Of a stretch of DNA of 64,000 nucleotides, positions 34,971 to 44,066 are shown in pieces (the stretch's first letter is position 1; the number at the start of each line of letters is the position of its first letter). The notes beneath the pieces were generated by a model. The model ran no database searches and was not told the origin of the DNA. It worked only from the letters and a program-made list of their open reading frames with translations. A program made the translations under genes and the position numbers. Source of the DNA: an uncultured Pelagibacteraceae bacterium (lineage in GTDB: Bacteria; Pseudomonadota; Alphaproteobacteria; Pelagibacterales; Pelagibacteraceae); the NCBI GenBank assembly GCA_902595815.1, contig CACJRL010000004.1, positions 1 to 64,000 on the forward strand, read 5' to 3'.

Positions 34971-36191
34971 ATGAAAAAAATATTAATATCTTTATTGTTT
35001 CTTCTTTTTGGAACTTCTGCTTACGCGGATTGTAACATTAAGAGTGGATCAATAAATATTTTAGCTAACGATTTTCCAGCTTTAAGAACTTTCGTGGAAA
35101 CAGCTAAAGGATGTAAAGGAAGTGCTGATTTTAAAGTCACACACTCATCTGAGCACAATAAAATTGCTGTGCCAGCTCTAACTGCAAATCCATCAGAGTT
35201 TTCTGCAAGAATTGCAGCAAATAGCTCTATAGTTCCTTTGATGAACCAAGACTTAATTAGACCACTTGATGATCTTGTTAAGAAATATGGAAAAGGAATA
35301 CAAGATTCTCAATTGATAACAATTGATGGAAAAATAATGGCAGTTGCTTTTATGGCAAACACTCAGCACTTATATTACAGAGAAGATGTTTTAAAAGAAT
35401 TGGGAATAGCTGTTCCTAAAACATATGAGGAAGTAGTAGCGGCATCAGAAAAAATAAGAGCATCTGGTAAAATGCAATATCCTTACGCAGCAGCATACAA
35501 AGCTGGTTGGAATTTAGCAGAAGAATTCGTTAACATGTACATTGGACATGGAGGAGAATTCTTTAAAGCAGGAACTGCTCAACCAAGCATTAACAATGCA
35601 AAAGGTGTAGCGACATTAAATATGCTAAAAAAATTAGCAGGTTTAAGTAACCCAGATTATTTAACTCACGATAGTGAAGCTATTAAAGTTGAATGGGAAT
35701 CTGGAAATGTTGCATTAATGACTCTTTGGGCATCAAGATCAGGAACATTGCTTGATGATGATGGTGATGCAAAAATTACAGCAGCAACTAAATTAACTGG
35801 ACCAGCAACGGTTGCTGGAGGAAACATACCAGCGGCGACTTTATGGTGGGACGGTTTCACATTAGCAAAAAATAGATCTGACGCTGATGCTGAAGCAACA
35901 TTTAGAGCTTTGGCACATGCAGCTGCTAACAAAAAGATGGTTGCAGATGCAGCAGATCAAGCTGTTTGGTTAATTGAAGGTTTTAAACCTGGACCAAAAT
36001 CAATTGGAGTTATCGAAGCTGTTAAAATGAAAGCTAAACCATATCCAATGTTACCACAAATGGGTTTAATGCATGGTGCATTAGGAAGTGAGATTGTTGA
36101 ATTTTTACAAGGTAAAGAGTCAGCAGAACAAGCTTTAAAAGATGTGGAAGCAGCTTACATGAGTAAAGCAAAAGAACAAGGCTTTCTATAA
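34971..36191 (+). CDS. CUT1-type ABC binding protein (family 1)
   Basis: A periplasmic solute-binding protein of 406 residues of the MalE/UgpB-like family 1. A signal peptide ends at about residue 19 (TSAYA before DCNIKSGS). Landmarks include the hinge YYREDVLKELGIAVPKTYEEVV and PYAAAYKAGWNLAEEF, plus the VALMTLWASRSG segment. A GAGGGA ribosome site supports the ATG at 34971 over the in-frame ATG at 34956. The ligand need not be a sugar; W and G residues in the pocket (TLWWDGFTL) are typical. It starts the transporter half of the gene block and is followed by a hairpin before the permease gene. Confidence 0.9.
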   Translation: MKKILISLLFLLFGTSAYADCNIKSGSINILANDFPALRTFVETAKGCKGSADFKVTHSSEHNKIAVPALTANPSEFSARIAANSSIVPLMNQDLIRPLDDLVKKYGKGIQDSQLITIDGKIMAVAFMANTQHLYYREDVLKELGIAVPKTYEEVVAASEKIRASGKMQYPYAAAYKAGWNLAEEFVNMYIGHGGEFFKAGTAQPSINNAKGVATLNMLKKLAGLSNPDYLTHDSEAIKVEWESGNVALMTLWASRSGTLLDDDGDAKITAATKLTGPATVAGGNIPAATLWWDGFTLAKNRSDADAEATFRALAHAAANKKMVADAADQAVWLIEGFKPGPKSIGVIEAVKMKAKPYPMLPQMGLMHGALGSEIVEFLQGKESAEQALKDVEAAYMSKAKEQGFL

Positions 36192-36203
36192 TTAATAAAT
36201 TTT

Positions 36204-36227
36204 AAGTGGGGATGAAAATCCCCACTT
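36204..36227 (+). terminator. Hairpin with GAAA tetraloop between binding protein and permease genes
   Basis: AAGTGGGGAT and ATCCCCACTT form a perfect 10-base-pair stem capped by a GAAA (GNRA) tetraloop. There is no downstream T-run, and the permease ATG is 9 bases beyond, so it may stabilise the upstream mRNA 3' end or limit read-through and translation more than terminate outright. Confidence 0.8.
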
Positions 36228-36236
36228 ATTACATTA

Positions 36237-37265
36237 ATGCCTAACAAAACTTTTTTTTGGTTTTTCTTGCCAACTGGATTGGCAATGATTTTATTTATAG
36301 GTCTTCCTATTATTTCAACAGGGATACAATCATTTTATGCGCAGCATGACCAAGTTGTTAAGGAAGTAAAAAAATGTGATCCTTTTGGATGTACTGTTTC
36401 TATAGTTGTTGACCAAGAAAAAACCTCTAAAATTCGAGAAGAAAAGCCTTTAGGAAAATTCAACGGATTTGGGACTTATGTGGATAGAAATCATCTTGCA
36501 GTCGAAGAGATTGGAAAATTTTGGAATGAAACAAATAGTTTTGGCGAATTTGTGGATCAAGTAACCAACCTACCTTTTTATAAGGCTCTAATTTTTACTT
36601 TAACCTATTGTTTGTTTGTAACACCTAACGTCTTACTTTTAGGTTTTATAATTGCTTTAAGTCTTAATGCGGTAACCAGAAGAATTAGAGGACCATTAAT
36701 ATTTGGAACCATATTGCCGATGATTGTTACTCCATTGGTAGGTTCTTTAGTTTTATTTTGGATGATAGATGCAGAAGGAATTATTGGTGCGAATTTGCAA
36801 ATGTTAATGGATGACCCTTATTTATCTTTAAAATCATCAAAAACTCTTACTTGGATAACTATAATAATTTATGGAATTTGGCACCATTCACCATTTGCTT
36901 TTGTAGTATTTTATGCAGCTTTACAAACTGTTCCACAAGAACCTGTTGAAGCAGCTATTATTGATGGAGCATCAAGATGGCAGAGAGTAAGACATATTGT
37001 TTTACCTCATATTTATCCTGTAGTTACATTTGTTGCTCTCATATCCTTGATGGATAATTTTAGAGTTTTTGAGCCTATAATTGGTTTCAGTGCTGAAGGA
37101 AGTGCTCAATCTTTGTCTTGGCTAATTTATGATAACCTCGTTAATGAGGAAGTAATATTATTTGGTTCAGCAGCAGCCACCTCAATGATGACAATTGTTG
37201 GGATAGCCATACTTTTAGCACCAGTTTTAATAAGAACATGGAAGGAATTTAGGACAGCAAGATAA
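36237..37265 (+). CDS. CUT1 ABC permease, MalF-type
   Basis: A 342-residue inner-membrane permease with six to eight helices and a large periplasmic loop after the first helix (about 30-100, including CDPFGCTVSIVVDQ). The EAA loop EAAIIDGASRWQRVRHIVLPHIYP is intact. The FWFFLPTGLAMILFIGLPI opening is typical of MalF/UgpA. It pairs with the next gene; stop and ATG of the two are adjacent (37265/37266). No ATPase gene is in this locus, so the energising subunit must be supplied from elsewhere. Confidence 0.9.
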   Translation: MPNKTFFWFFLPTGLAMILFIGLPIISTGIQSFYAQHDQVVKEVKKCDPFGCTVSIVVDQEKTSKIREEKPLGKFNGFGTYVDRNHLAVEEIGKFWNETNSFGEFVDQVTNLPFYKALIFTLTYCLFVTPNVLLLGFIIALSLNAVTRRIRGPLIFGTILPMIVTPLVGSLVLFWMIDAEGIIGANLQMLMDDPYLSLKSSKTLTWITIIIYGIWHHSPFAFVVFYAALQTVPQEPVEAAIIDGASRWQRVRHIVLPHIYPVVTFVALISLMDNFRVFEPIIGFSAEGSAQSLSWLIYDNLVNEEVILFGSAAATSMMTIVGIAILLAPVLIRTWKEFRTAR

Positions 37266-38147
37266 ATGGAATACGGACTTGATAAAAGATCAAATGCTTT
37301 AAAAATTTTTAATACAACCTTTATAATAGTTTGGTTGTTGGTTGCATGCTTTCCATTTATTTGGACTTTCTGGGGGTCATTTAAAGTAAGAGCTGATTTT
37401 TTTTCAAGAGCTGACTGGTGGTATGCTATCACAGCATTCAATACGTTGCTCGAAACTGGAGGAAAGTTTACAACAGATGCTTATAGTCAAGCATGGACTG
37501 AAGGAGAGTTTTGGAAGGCATCTAGGAATACAGTTATAGTTACATTTTTTGTTGTAACCATTTCATTGTTCCTCGGAACCTTGGGAGCTTATGCTTTATC
37601 AAGGTCTACAAGAAATTATGCATTTTGGATTTTAATTGCAGCATTAATTTTTAGAGCAATGCCTCATATTACATTAGTCTCTGGTTATTTATTTCCGTTT
37701 TTTCAATTACAAATTTGGGGAATACTACCAACGACAATTGTTGTTCTTGTTGCAATAAATCAACCATTTACTTTGTGGTTATTGTATTCATTTTTTAAAA
37801 CTGTTCCTAAAGAACTTGATGAAAGTGCTTTAATTGATGGCTGTTCTTATTTTCAAGCATTTAGACATATCATTATGCCAGTTATGTGGCCTGGAGTAAT
37901 AACAGCTGGATTATTTAGTTTAATGCTTGCGTATAATGATTTTACAGTGACTGCTCTTTTATTGAATCAGGAAAATCATACTATGGTTCCTAAAATACAA
38001 AGTTATCTTGGAACAAATCAACATGAAGGTAATTTAATGTGGGCTGTTTCAGCAGTTGTTTCAGCTACTGCTCCTTTATTTATGTTAGTTATGTTTTTCC
38101 AAAGACAAGTAATCAGTGGATTAACAGCTGGTGCTGTGAAGGGATAA
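37266..38147 (+). CDS. CUT1 ABC permease, MalG-type
   Basis: A 293-residue permease with six helices and the EAA loop ESALIDGCSYFQAFRHIIMPV. The ending QENHTMVPKIQSYLG with following membrane helix and the QVISGLTAGAVKG C-terminus are typical of MalG. It follows the MalF-type gene directly, and its stop codon overlaps the next gene's ATG (TAATG at 38145-38149). The two permeases would form the heterodimeric pore for the binding protein at 34971. Confidence 0.92.
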   Translation: MEYGLDKRSNALKIFNTTFIIVWLLVACFPFIWTFWGSFKVRADFFSRADWWYAITAFNTLLETGGKFTTDAYSQAWTEGEFWKASRNTVIVTFFVVTISLFLGTLGAYALSRSTRNYAFWILIAALIFRAMPHITLVSGYLFPFFQLQIWGILPTTIVVLVAINQPFTLWLLYSFFKTVPKELDESALIDGCSYFQAFRHIIMPVMWPGVITAGLFSLMLAYNDFTVTALLLNQENHTMVPKIQSYLGTNQHEGNLMWAVSAVVSATAPLFMLVMFFQRQVISGLTAGAVKG

Positions 38148-38806
38148 TGAGTTACAAAGCTGTTTTATTTGGTTCAATTGGAACCTTAGCTGAAACATCA
38201 GATCTTCAAAGAGATGCATTTAATGAAGCTTTTAAAATAAGTGGATTAGACTGGTTCTGGGATGAAGATATATACAGAAAACTATTGTCAAAATCAGGTG
38301 GAACTACAAGAATTAATGATTACGCAAAAGAAACTAGTGTTGAAATAGATGGAAAAAAAATAAGAAATTTAAAAACCAAAATTTTTAATGAGTATTTAAA
38401 CAAACACAAAGTTGAGCCAAGAGAAGGTGTAAAAGAAATAATTCAATTTTGCAAAAAGAACAAAATAAAAATTGGGCTTGCTAGTTCAACAACGAGTAAC
38501 AATATCAATTCTATTTTTAATTCGTTAAGAGGAAGAATTGAAAAAAAAGATTTTGATTTTATCGGCAACAATGAATTCATATTAAGAGAAAAACCATATC
38601 CCGATATTTATAATTATGCTTTAAAATACTTGAATATTAACTCAGACGAATGTGTGGCTATTGAAGATACAGAAGAAAGTTTAAATTCTGCTTTAAGTGC
38701 AGACATAAAATGTGTTGCATTTCCTGGAAAATATCACACTCAATATGGATTTGATGGGAACCATTTAAAGGTTAATAAATTATCAAAAAAAATCTTTAAT
38801 AAATAA
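38147..38806 (+). CDS. HAD-fold protein lacking motif I aspartates
   Basis: A 219-residue HAD-superfamily protein (CbbY/phosphatase-like). Motif II Ser113 (LASSTTSN), motif III Lys149 (REKPYPDIYNYAL) and motif IV Glu173/Asp174 (AIEDTEES) are present. Motif I, normally FDxDGT, reads FGSIGT at 8-13, with Gly9 and Ile11 in place of both catalytic aspartates. It therefore cannot form the usual aspartyl-phosphate intermediate and is probably a catalytically altered or regulatory family member. The chosen ATG overlaps the permease stop; an upstream in-frame ATG lies inside that gene. Its 3' end overlaps the convergent LysE-like gene by 11 bases. Confidence 0.8.
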   Translation: MSYKAVLFGSIGTLAETSDLQRDAFNEAFKISGLDWFWDEDIYRKLLSKSGGTTRINDYAKETSVEIDGKKIRNLKTKIFNEYLNKHKVEPREGVKEIIQFCKKNKIKIGLASSTTSNNINSIFNSLRGRIEKKDFDFIGNNEFILREKPYPDIYNYALKYLNINSDECVAIEDTEESLNSALSADIKCVAFPGKYHTQYGFDGNHLKVNKLSKKIFNK

Positions 38807-39410
38807 TATCTCTAATAATGTAAAAAACTATACCTGACATAAATATTATAATAAAAATATTTATGTATTTCCAAAAGCTTCTATTATTTAATTTGTTTGA
38901 AAAAATCTTAGATAAGTATCCTAAAGAAAAAAAAAATAAAAAAGAAGCTATAGAAGCGCCTATTCCAAAGTAAATTTTGTTTTCAATATTAAAGGATTTT
39001 GAGAAATTTCCTAAAAAAAATACTGTATCAGAATATACGTGAGGATTTAAATATGTAAAACCTAAGGTCTTAATAAAGATATTAAATGTGCTCTGTTCTA
39101 TGACATTATTTTTAAATTCTAAAGATCTAAATTTAAATATTTCTTTAATTTTTCCATAAATAAAAAAAGATAAAAAAATAATTAAAAGGATATTTAAAAT
39201 CAGCTCCACTACATTATTAAAATAATTAGAAAAATAATTAAATAAAAAGATACCTAAGAAAATTAAAATCAAATCAGATAATGCACAGACTAAGCAAACT
39301 AAAAATATATATTGTTTCTTTAGTCCTTGCTCTATTACAAAAACATTTTGAGGTCCTATTGCAAAAATTAATGTTAAGCCCGTCAAAAAACCTAAAAAAA
39401 GGAAAGACAT
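38796..39410 (-). CDS. LysE/ArgO-family amino acid exporter
   Basis: A 204-residue membrane protein of the LysE translocator family with six helices. The N-terminal GFLTGLTLIFAIGPQNVFVIEQGLKKQ is diagnostic, and a mid-protein FTYLNPHVYSDTVFFLGNF carries the conserved NPH segment of the ArgO/LysE branch. It would export basic amino acids or analogues; the exact substrate is unknown. It begins 3 bases after the MFS gene upstream, so the two form a minus-strand pair. Confidence 0.85.
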   Translation of the reverse strand: MSFLFLGFLTGLTLIFAIGPQNVFVIEQGLKKQYIFLVCLVCALSDLILIFLGIFLFNYFSNYFNNVVELILNILLIIFLSFFIYGKIKEIFKFRSLEFKNNVIEQSTFNIFIKTLGFTYLNPHVYSDTVFFLGNFSKSFNIENKIYFGIGASIASFLFFFSLGYLSKIFSNKLNNRSFWKYINIFIIIFMSGIVFYIIRDIIY

Positions 39411-39412
39411 GT

Positions 39413-40582
39413 TTAAGAAGCTGATTTTTTATCAGCAACAAAACTTACTAAAATAATTAATATTAAAAAAGGTATACAAATAATATTCATCATTTTCCAT
39501 CCAATAGAATTTAGTAAAATTCCAGCAGATAAACTGGCCAAAGCCATAGTTGAAAAAACAATTAAATCATTTATCCCTTGTACTTTAAATTTTTCTTCTT
39601 TGTTATAAGTCAAAACTACTAAGCTGGTACCTGATATAAACAAAAAATTCCAACCGAGACCTAGAAAAATTAATGAGAGCATATAATTAAGATATGTCTG
39701 TTCAAATAAACTTATAAGAACTGTAATAAAAAAAAATAAAACTCCACCATAAATTATTGCACTGTGTCCATATTTTTTTATTAAATTACCTGTTATTAAG
39801 GACGGTAAAAACATTGCAACTACATGAAATTGTAATACTAACCCAGTTTCTTTTAAGCTCATATTTTCCATAACATGCATACTTAAAGGTGTTGCTGTCA
39901 TTAAAAATGACATTACTGCATAAGCAAAAGCGGCTGCAGTAATTGCTTGTAAAAATCTTGGTTGTAATACTATAGATTTTAGATTTCTTACATTTCCTTC
40001 CTTTAGACTATCCTCCTGAACATTTTCTACATTTTTAAAAAAAAATAAAAAAACTCCAGGCATAAAAGATAGGAAAGATAGCAAAAGATAAGAACCAACA
40101 TACAATTGATCTTGAATTAAATCTTTAGTGTAATTTGCAAGAGTTATACCTAAAAATGCAGAAACAATTCCTGCTAACAAGAGAGTAGAAACTGCTTTTG
40201 GTATTTTGTCTTTTTCAACACTTTCAGCTGCTGCAAATCTATATTGATGATTAAATGCAGCGCCCATTCCAAGAATTAAGCAAGATAGACAAAATAAATT
40301 AAAACTTTTCTGACTAATTGCAAAAGCAGCAAGTAGTGCTGAACAAGAACTTCCGATAGCCGCAAATACAAAACCATTTCTTCTTCCAATTTTACTCATA
40401 ATATTTGCCGCTAAGACAGTGAAACTTGCAGTTCCAACTACGAATAAAGCAGTTGGTAAGGTTGATAAAGATTGATTTGAGCTAATTTGGGAACCAACAA
40501 TTCCACTGAGAAATACTGTTATTGTTGCTGTGGTAAAACCAAATATCTGACTTAACGTAAGTAAGGATAAATTTCTGTTCAT
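39413..40582 (-). CDS. MFS transporter
   Basis: A 389-residue major facilitator superfamily protein with about 12 membrane helices. The loop 2-3 signature appears as NIMSKIGRRNGFVFAAIG, and TGNLIKKYGHSAIIYGG is its mirror in the second half. No substrate motif is recognised; drug-efflux and metabolite carriers look alike. It is divergent from the racemase gene by 83 bases and forms a tight pair with the LysE-like exporter. Confidence 0.85.
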   Translation of the reverse strand: MNRNLSLLTLSQIFGFTTATITVFLSGIVGSQISSNQSLSTLPTALFVVGTASFTVLAANIMSKIGRRNGFVFAAIGSSCSALLAAFAISQKSFNLFCLSCLILGMGAAFNHQYRFAAAESVEKDKIPKAVSTLLLAGIVSAFLGITLANYTKDLIQDQLYVGSYLLLSFLSFMPGVFLFFFKNVENVQEDSLKEGNVRNLKSIVLQPRFLQAITAAAFAYAVMSFLMTATPLSMHVMENMSLKETGLVLQFHVVAMFLPSLITGNLIKKYGHSAIIYGGVLFFFITVLISLFEQTYLNYMLSLIFLGLGWNFLFISGTSLVVLTYNKEEKFKVQGINDLIVFSTMALASLSAGILLNSIGWKMMNIICIPFLILIILVSFVADKKSAS

Positions 40583-40665
40583 ATTTAGTGATAATATATT
40601 TCTGCTGTTATTTAAATATCTATATAGATGTTTAGAATTTTAATATAGAAGATATTATTTAATTT

Positions 40666-41367
40666 ATGATTGGAATATTAGGTGGAATGGGAACTCAGGC
40701 AGGCTTGGACTTTTGTGATAAGCTTGCAAAATTAAACAGGGGGAAATTAGATCAAAAATATCCAATGTTTGTCCTTTATAATAAATCAAATACACCACGA
40801 AGAGCAGAGAATTTAAAACAATACAAAAATGTTTTAAAAGAATTAATTGCTGGTTGTAGAATGCTAGAAAAAAATAAATGCAAGTTTATTGTAATGCCTT
40901 GTAACACAGCACATTACTGGCATGAAGATATTCAAAAAAAAATATCAGTGCCATTTCTTAGTATGCCAAAAGAGGTATATTTAAATACACAAAAAAAATT
41001 TAAGAAAAATTCAACTATTGGATTATTATGTACTGAAGCTACTTTAGACACAAAAATCTACCATAAGTATTTTGAAAAAAATTATAATTTGATAAGTCCG
41101 AGTGAAAGGTTACAAAAGAGTTCAGTAAATACTGCAATTAAATATGTGAAAAAAGGTAAAGTAAAAGATGCTGAAAAAGCTTTAAGACCAGCAGTTAAAT
41201 TTTTAATGAAAAAAAAATGTAAAAAAATAATTCTTGGTTGTACAGAGCTACCAATAGCTATTTTTTCATACAAATCTTTTAAAAAAGCAAAAGACTCTAA
41301 AATATTTGTTGATCCAAATCTTTTGTTAGCTCAAGTGTGTATGAAAAAATACAAAAATTTAAAGTAA
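40666..41367 (+). CDS. Aspartate/glutamate racemase-family protein
   Basis: A 233-residue cytoplasmic racemase of the Asp/Glu/hydantoin superfamily. The N-terminal GILGGMGTQAGLDF glycine motif is followed by the two catalytic cysteines: Cys79 in VMPCNTAHYW and Cys192 in LGCTELPI. Both are intact, so it is probably an active cofactor-independent racemase, most like RacD/YgeA-type amino acid racemases. The specific amino acid is not predictable. It is convergent with the methyltransferase gene, 2 bases apart. Confidence 0.9.
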   Translation: MIGILGGMGTQAGLDFCDKLAKLNRGKLDQKYPMFVLYNKSNTPRRAENLKQYKNVLKELIAGCRMLEKNKCKFIVMPCNTAHYWHEDIQKKISVPFLSMPKEVYLNTQKKFKKNSTIGLLCTEATLDTKIYHKYFEKNYNLISPSERLQKSSVNTAIKYVKKGKVKDAEKALRPAVKFLMKKKCKKIILGCTELPIAIFSYKSFKKAKDSKIFVDPNLLLAQVCMKKYKNLK

Positions 41368-41369
41368 AT

Positions 41370-42023
41370 TCAATTTTTTTTATTACAAATAAAGTATAAT
41401 TTTCTTGGAAATGATCCTTCTTCAAAATACTCAATATTTAAGTTTTTAAATCCATTTGTTAAATTCAGTATTTTATCTTTAGAAAAAAAATGAATAATAA
41501 AACCATCTATTTCGTATAGATCTTCTCCTCTATGAATTCCTTTTTTATAGTCTCCATCGTCAGTATTTCTGACTGTGTAAATATTTAATCCTCCAGGTTT
41601 TAAAATTCTATGAATTTCGCTATTAAGTTTATCCAAATCTTTCTGCGTTAAAGCCATGCAATAAAGCATATGAGAATAACAAGCATCAACTGAATTAGTT
41701 TCAAATGGTAAGTCTTCTCTTATGTCAAATTTTAATGTTGAAATTGAAGATGTTAAATTTTCTTTTTTTATTTTTTCATTGATAATATTAATTCCATTTT
41801 CACTATAGTCTAATGCTGTCACATTTATCGAATTCTTTCCAAAGTAAATGCTATCTCTTCCTAGACCTGCTCCTAGCTCAACAATTTTAGAATAATTGTT
41901 TTCTTTGAAAATATTTAAAGCTTTTTTTGCAGGTAAACTTGGTTCTAAACCAAACATCTCAGGCTTATTTGAGAAATTAGTTTCCCAATGCTGAGATTGT
42001 CGGTTTAAAATATTTTTATCCAA
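41370..42023 (-). CDS. Class I SAM-dependent methyltransferase
   Basis: A 217-residue Rossmann-fold methyltransferase. The SAM-binding motif I reads KIVELGAGLGRDSIYF, motif II contains VTALDYSENGINIINEK, and the later FETNSVDACYSHMLYCM and LKPGGLNIYTVRNT (motifs post I and IV-like) confirm the class. The opening WETNFSNKPEMFG resembles tellurite-resistance/thiopurine-type small methyltransferases, which act on small thiols or metalloids, but this is not decisive. Stop and next stop are 2 bases apart with the convergent racemase; it begins 2 bases after the peroxiredoxin gene. Confidence 0.85.
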   Translation of the reverse strand: MDKNILNRQSQHWETNFSNKPEMFGLEPSLPAKKALNIFKENNYSKIVELGAGLGRDSIYFGKNSINVTALDYSENGINIINEKIKKENLTSSISTLKFDIREDLPFETNSVDACYSHMLYCMALTQKDLDKLNSEIHRILKPGGLNIYTVRNTDDGDYKKGIHRGEDLYEIDGFIIHFFSKDKILNLTNGFKNLNIEYFEEGSFPRKLYFICNKKN

Positions 42024-42024
42024 T

Positions 42025-42684
42025 TTACTTAGAAGGATCTGGAACTTTTCTTAGATAAGGTTTTACAGTTTCCCATCCATCTGGATATATTTTTTTAGCT
42101 TCGTCATCTTTAATCGCTGGCAAAATAACAACATCCTCTCCCTTTTTCCAATTAGCAGGAGTAGCTACTTTATGTTTAGCTGTTAGCTGCATAGAGTCTA
42201 TTGCACGCAAAATCTCTAAAAAGTTTCTACCAGTTGCCATAGGATATGTAAGATATAATCCAATTCTCTTATCAGGTCTGATTACAAAAATAGTTCTTAC
42301 AGTTTCATTATCAACTGCAGTTCTACCCATTGAGGTTGTTCCAGCATCTGCTTCCAACATATTAAACAATTTTGCTACTTTTAAATCTTCATCAGCAATA
42401 ATTGGATAATTTGGTTTTGTGCCAGATACGTCTTTAATATCATCTAACCATTTTTTATGATCCTCTACTCCATCAACACTTAAACCAATCACTTTTACAT
42501 TTCTTTTATCGAATTCATCTTTCATTAAACCTAAAGCACCAAGTTCAGTAGTACAAACTGGTGTAAAATCTTTAGGGTGTGAAAAAATAACTCCCCAACT
42601 ATCACCTAACCATTCGTGAAAAGAAATATCTCCTTCAGTTGTTTTAGCTTGAAAATCAGGACACATACTATTTATTTTTAACAT
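42025..42684 (-). CDS. 1-Cys peroxiredoxin (Prx6-type)
   Basis: A 219-residue 1-Cys peroxiredoxin. The peroxidatic Cys44 lies in FSHPKDFTPVCTTELG, the Prx6 motif, and the C-terminal domain with ADAGTTSMGRTAVDNETVRTIFVIRPDKRI is characteristic. The open frame extends to 42735, but an AAGGAGG ribosome site immediately precedes the ATG at 42684, so I use it. It is divergent from a persulfide dioxygenase gene and shares about 70 bases of regulatory space, suggesting a common role in peroxide and sulfur stress. Confidence 0.93.
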   Translation of the reverse strand: MLKINSMCPDFQAKTTEGDISFHEWLGDSWGVIFSHPKDFTPVCTTELGALGLMKDEFDKRNVKVIGLSVDGVEDHKKWLDDIKDVSGTKPNYPIIADEDLKVAKLFNMLEADAGTTSMGRTAVDNETVRTIFVIRPDKRIGLYLTYPMATGRNFLEILRAIDSMQLTAKHKVATPANWKKGEDVVILPAIKDDEAKKIYPDGWETVKPYLRKVPDPSK

Positions 42685-42757
42685 TGTCTCCTCCTTATAA
42701 AAAAATATTATATGAAAGATTGTTTTACTAAGCAAACTTTTATAAAGTTAGGTATTT

Positions 42758-43453
42758 ATGATATTTGAACAACTTTTCGATCAAAAATCTTCTACATACA
42801 CTTATATAATTGCAAGTGGTGAAGGTAGAGAAGCATTAATAATTGATCCGGTCATTGAACATTCTGATGAGTATTCAACTATTTTAAATAATTTAGATCT
42901 TAAACTTGTAAAAGTAATTGATACTCACATTCATGCTGATCACATCTCAGCTTTAAATGAATTAAATAAAAGAACAAACTGTATAAGAGTTATGGGAGAA
43001 AAATCTAAATCAGAAGTTATAGATCTAAGAATTAAAGATGGTGAAAAGATTAAAGTTGAAGAAGTTGAACTTCAAGCGATGTATACACCTGGTCATACTG
43101 ATTGCTCTTATAGTTTTTTGATGAATGATAGAGTTTTTACTGGAGATACACTCTTAATAAATGGAAGTGGTAGAACAGATTTTCAAAATGGTAATGCTTA
43201 TGATGCTTACGACTCTATATTTAATAAATTATTAAAATTACCCGAAAAAACTCTTGTATTTCCGGCCCATGATTATAATGGCAAGAAATTTTCCACTATT
43301 GAAAATGAAAAAAATAATAATCCAAGATTACAAGTAAGTTCAAAGGAAGAATACGCGGATATAATGAATAATCTAAATCTTGCAAATCCAAAAATGATGG
43401 ATGTCGCAGTGCCAGCTAATGTAAAAGGGCTTACTTTAGACAATATTAATTAA
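42758..43453 (+). CDS. Persulfide dioxygenase (ETHE1-like metallo-beta-lactamase fold)
   Basis: A 231-residue mononuclear iron persulfide dioxygenase. The MBL metal motif THIHADH contains His57, His59, Asp61 and His62, then His113 (TPGHTDCS) and Asp130 (TGDTLL). GRTDFQNG at 139-146 and the FPAHDYNG motif distinguish ETHE1-type sulfur dioxygenases from glyoxalase II. It would oxidise glutathione or other persulfides to sulfite. Neighbours are Prx6 and the cysteine biosynthesis genes cysE/cysK, so it likely detoxifies sulfane sulfur made from cysteine or imported sulfur compounds. Confidence 0.9.
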   Translation: MIFEQLFDQKSSTYTYIIASGEGREALIIDPVIEHSDEYSTILNNLDLKLVKVIDTHIHADHISALNELNKRTNCIRVMGEKSKSEVIDLRIKDGEKIKVEEVELQAMYTPGHTDCSYSFLMNDRVFTGDTLLINGSGRTDFQNGNAYDAYDSIFNKLLKLPEKTLVFPAHDYNGKKFSTIENEKNNNPRLQVSSKEEYADIMNNLNLANPKMMDVAVPANVKGLTLDNIN

Positions 43454-43490
43454 CTTTAAATTTCAACATTAATAACTATATAGGCATTCT

Positions 43491-44066
43491 ATGAATGACT
43501 ATTTGCAATCAATTATTGATAGGGATCCAGCAGCAAGATCTAAGTTAAGTGTAATATTAACGTACCCTGGCGTTAAGGCTGTATTTTTTCACAGAATTGC
43601 AAATTTTTTTGCTACTGCAAAATTTGATCTTATCGCAAGAATAATTTCTCAATTTTCAAGATTTTTAACTGGTATTGAAATTCATCCAAGAGCTAAGATA
43701 GGTAAAAATTTATTTATTGATCACGGTATGGGCGTTGTTATAGGTGAAACATCTGACATTGCAGATAACGTAACAATTTATCATATGGTTACTTTAGGTG
43801 GAATATCTCCAAGCATAAATTCCAATGATCAAAGAGAAATTAAAAGACACCCTACTCTTCATGATAATGTAGTCGTTGGTTCAGGTGCACAGATTTTGGG
43901 GCCTGTAGTTGTAGGGAAAAATGCAAAAATTGGAGCTAATGCAGTTGTAACAAAAAATGTTCCTGAAAATGCTGTTATGGTAGGAATACCTGCTAAGAAT
44001 GTTGGAACAGCAACTGAAGAATTTAAACCTTATGCTGTTACAAATGGCAACGAGGAAAAAGAATAA
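43491..44066 (+). CDS. cysE: Serine O-acetyltransferase
   Basis: A 191-residue serine acetyltransferase with a left-handed beta-helix of hexapeptide repeats. Key segments are [34 protein letters not shown], the catalytic [13 protein letters not shown] and the closing [18 protein letters not shown]. It is shorter than E. coli CysE (273), matching the truncated EpsC-like form that lacks most of the N-terminal helical domain. It makes O-acetylserine for the cysteine synthase encoded right after it; the stop and the cysK ATG overlap by one base. Confidence 0.94.
   Translation: MNDYLQSIIDRDPAARSKLSVILTYPGVKAVFFHRIANFFATAKFDLIARIISQFSRFLTGIEIHPRAKIGKNLFIDHGMGVVIGETSDIADNVTIYHMVTLGGISPSINSNDQREIKRHPTLHDNVVVGSGAQILGPVVVGKNAKIGANAVVTKNVPENAVMVGIPAKNVGTATEEFKPYAVTNGNEEKE

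Noticed and set aside
40618..40629. Palindrome ATCTATATAGAT between the MFS and racemase genes.
   Set aside because: A 12-base AT-rich palindrome is expected by chance at this base composition, and no regulator is adjacent.
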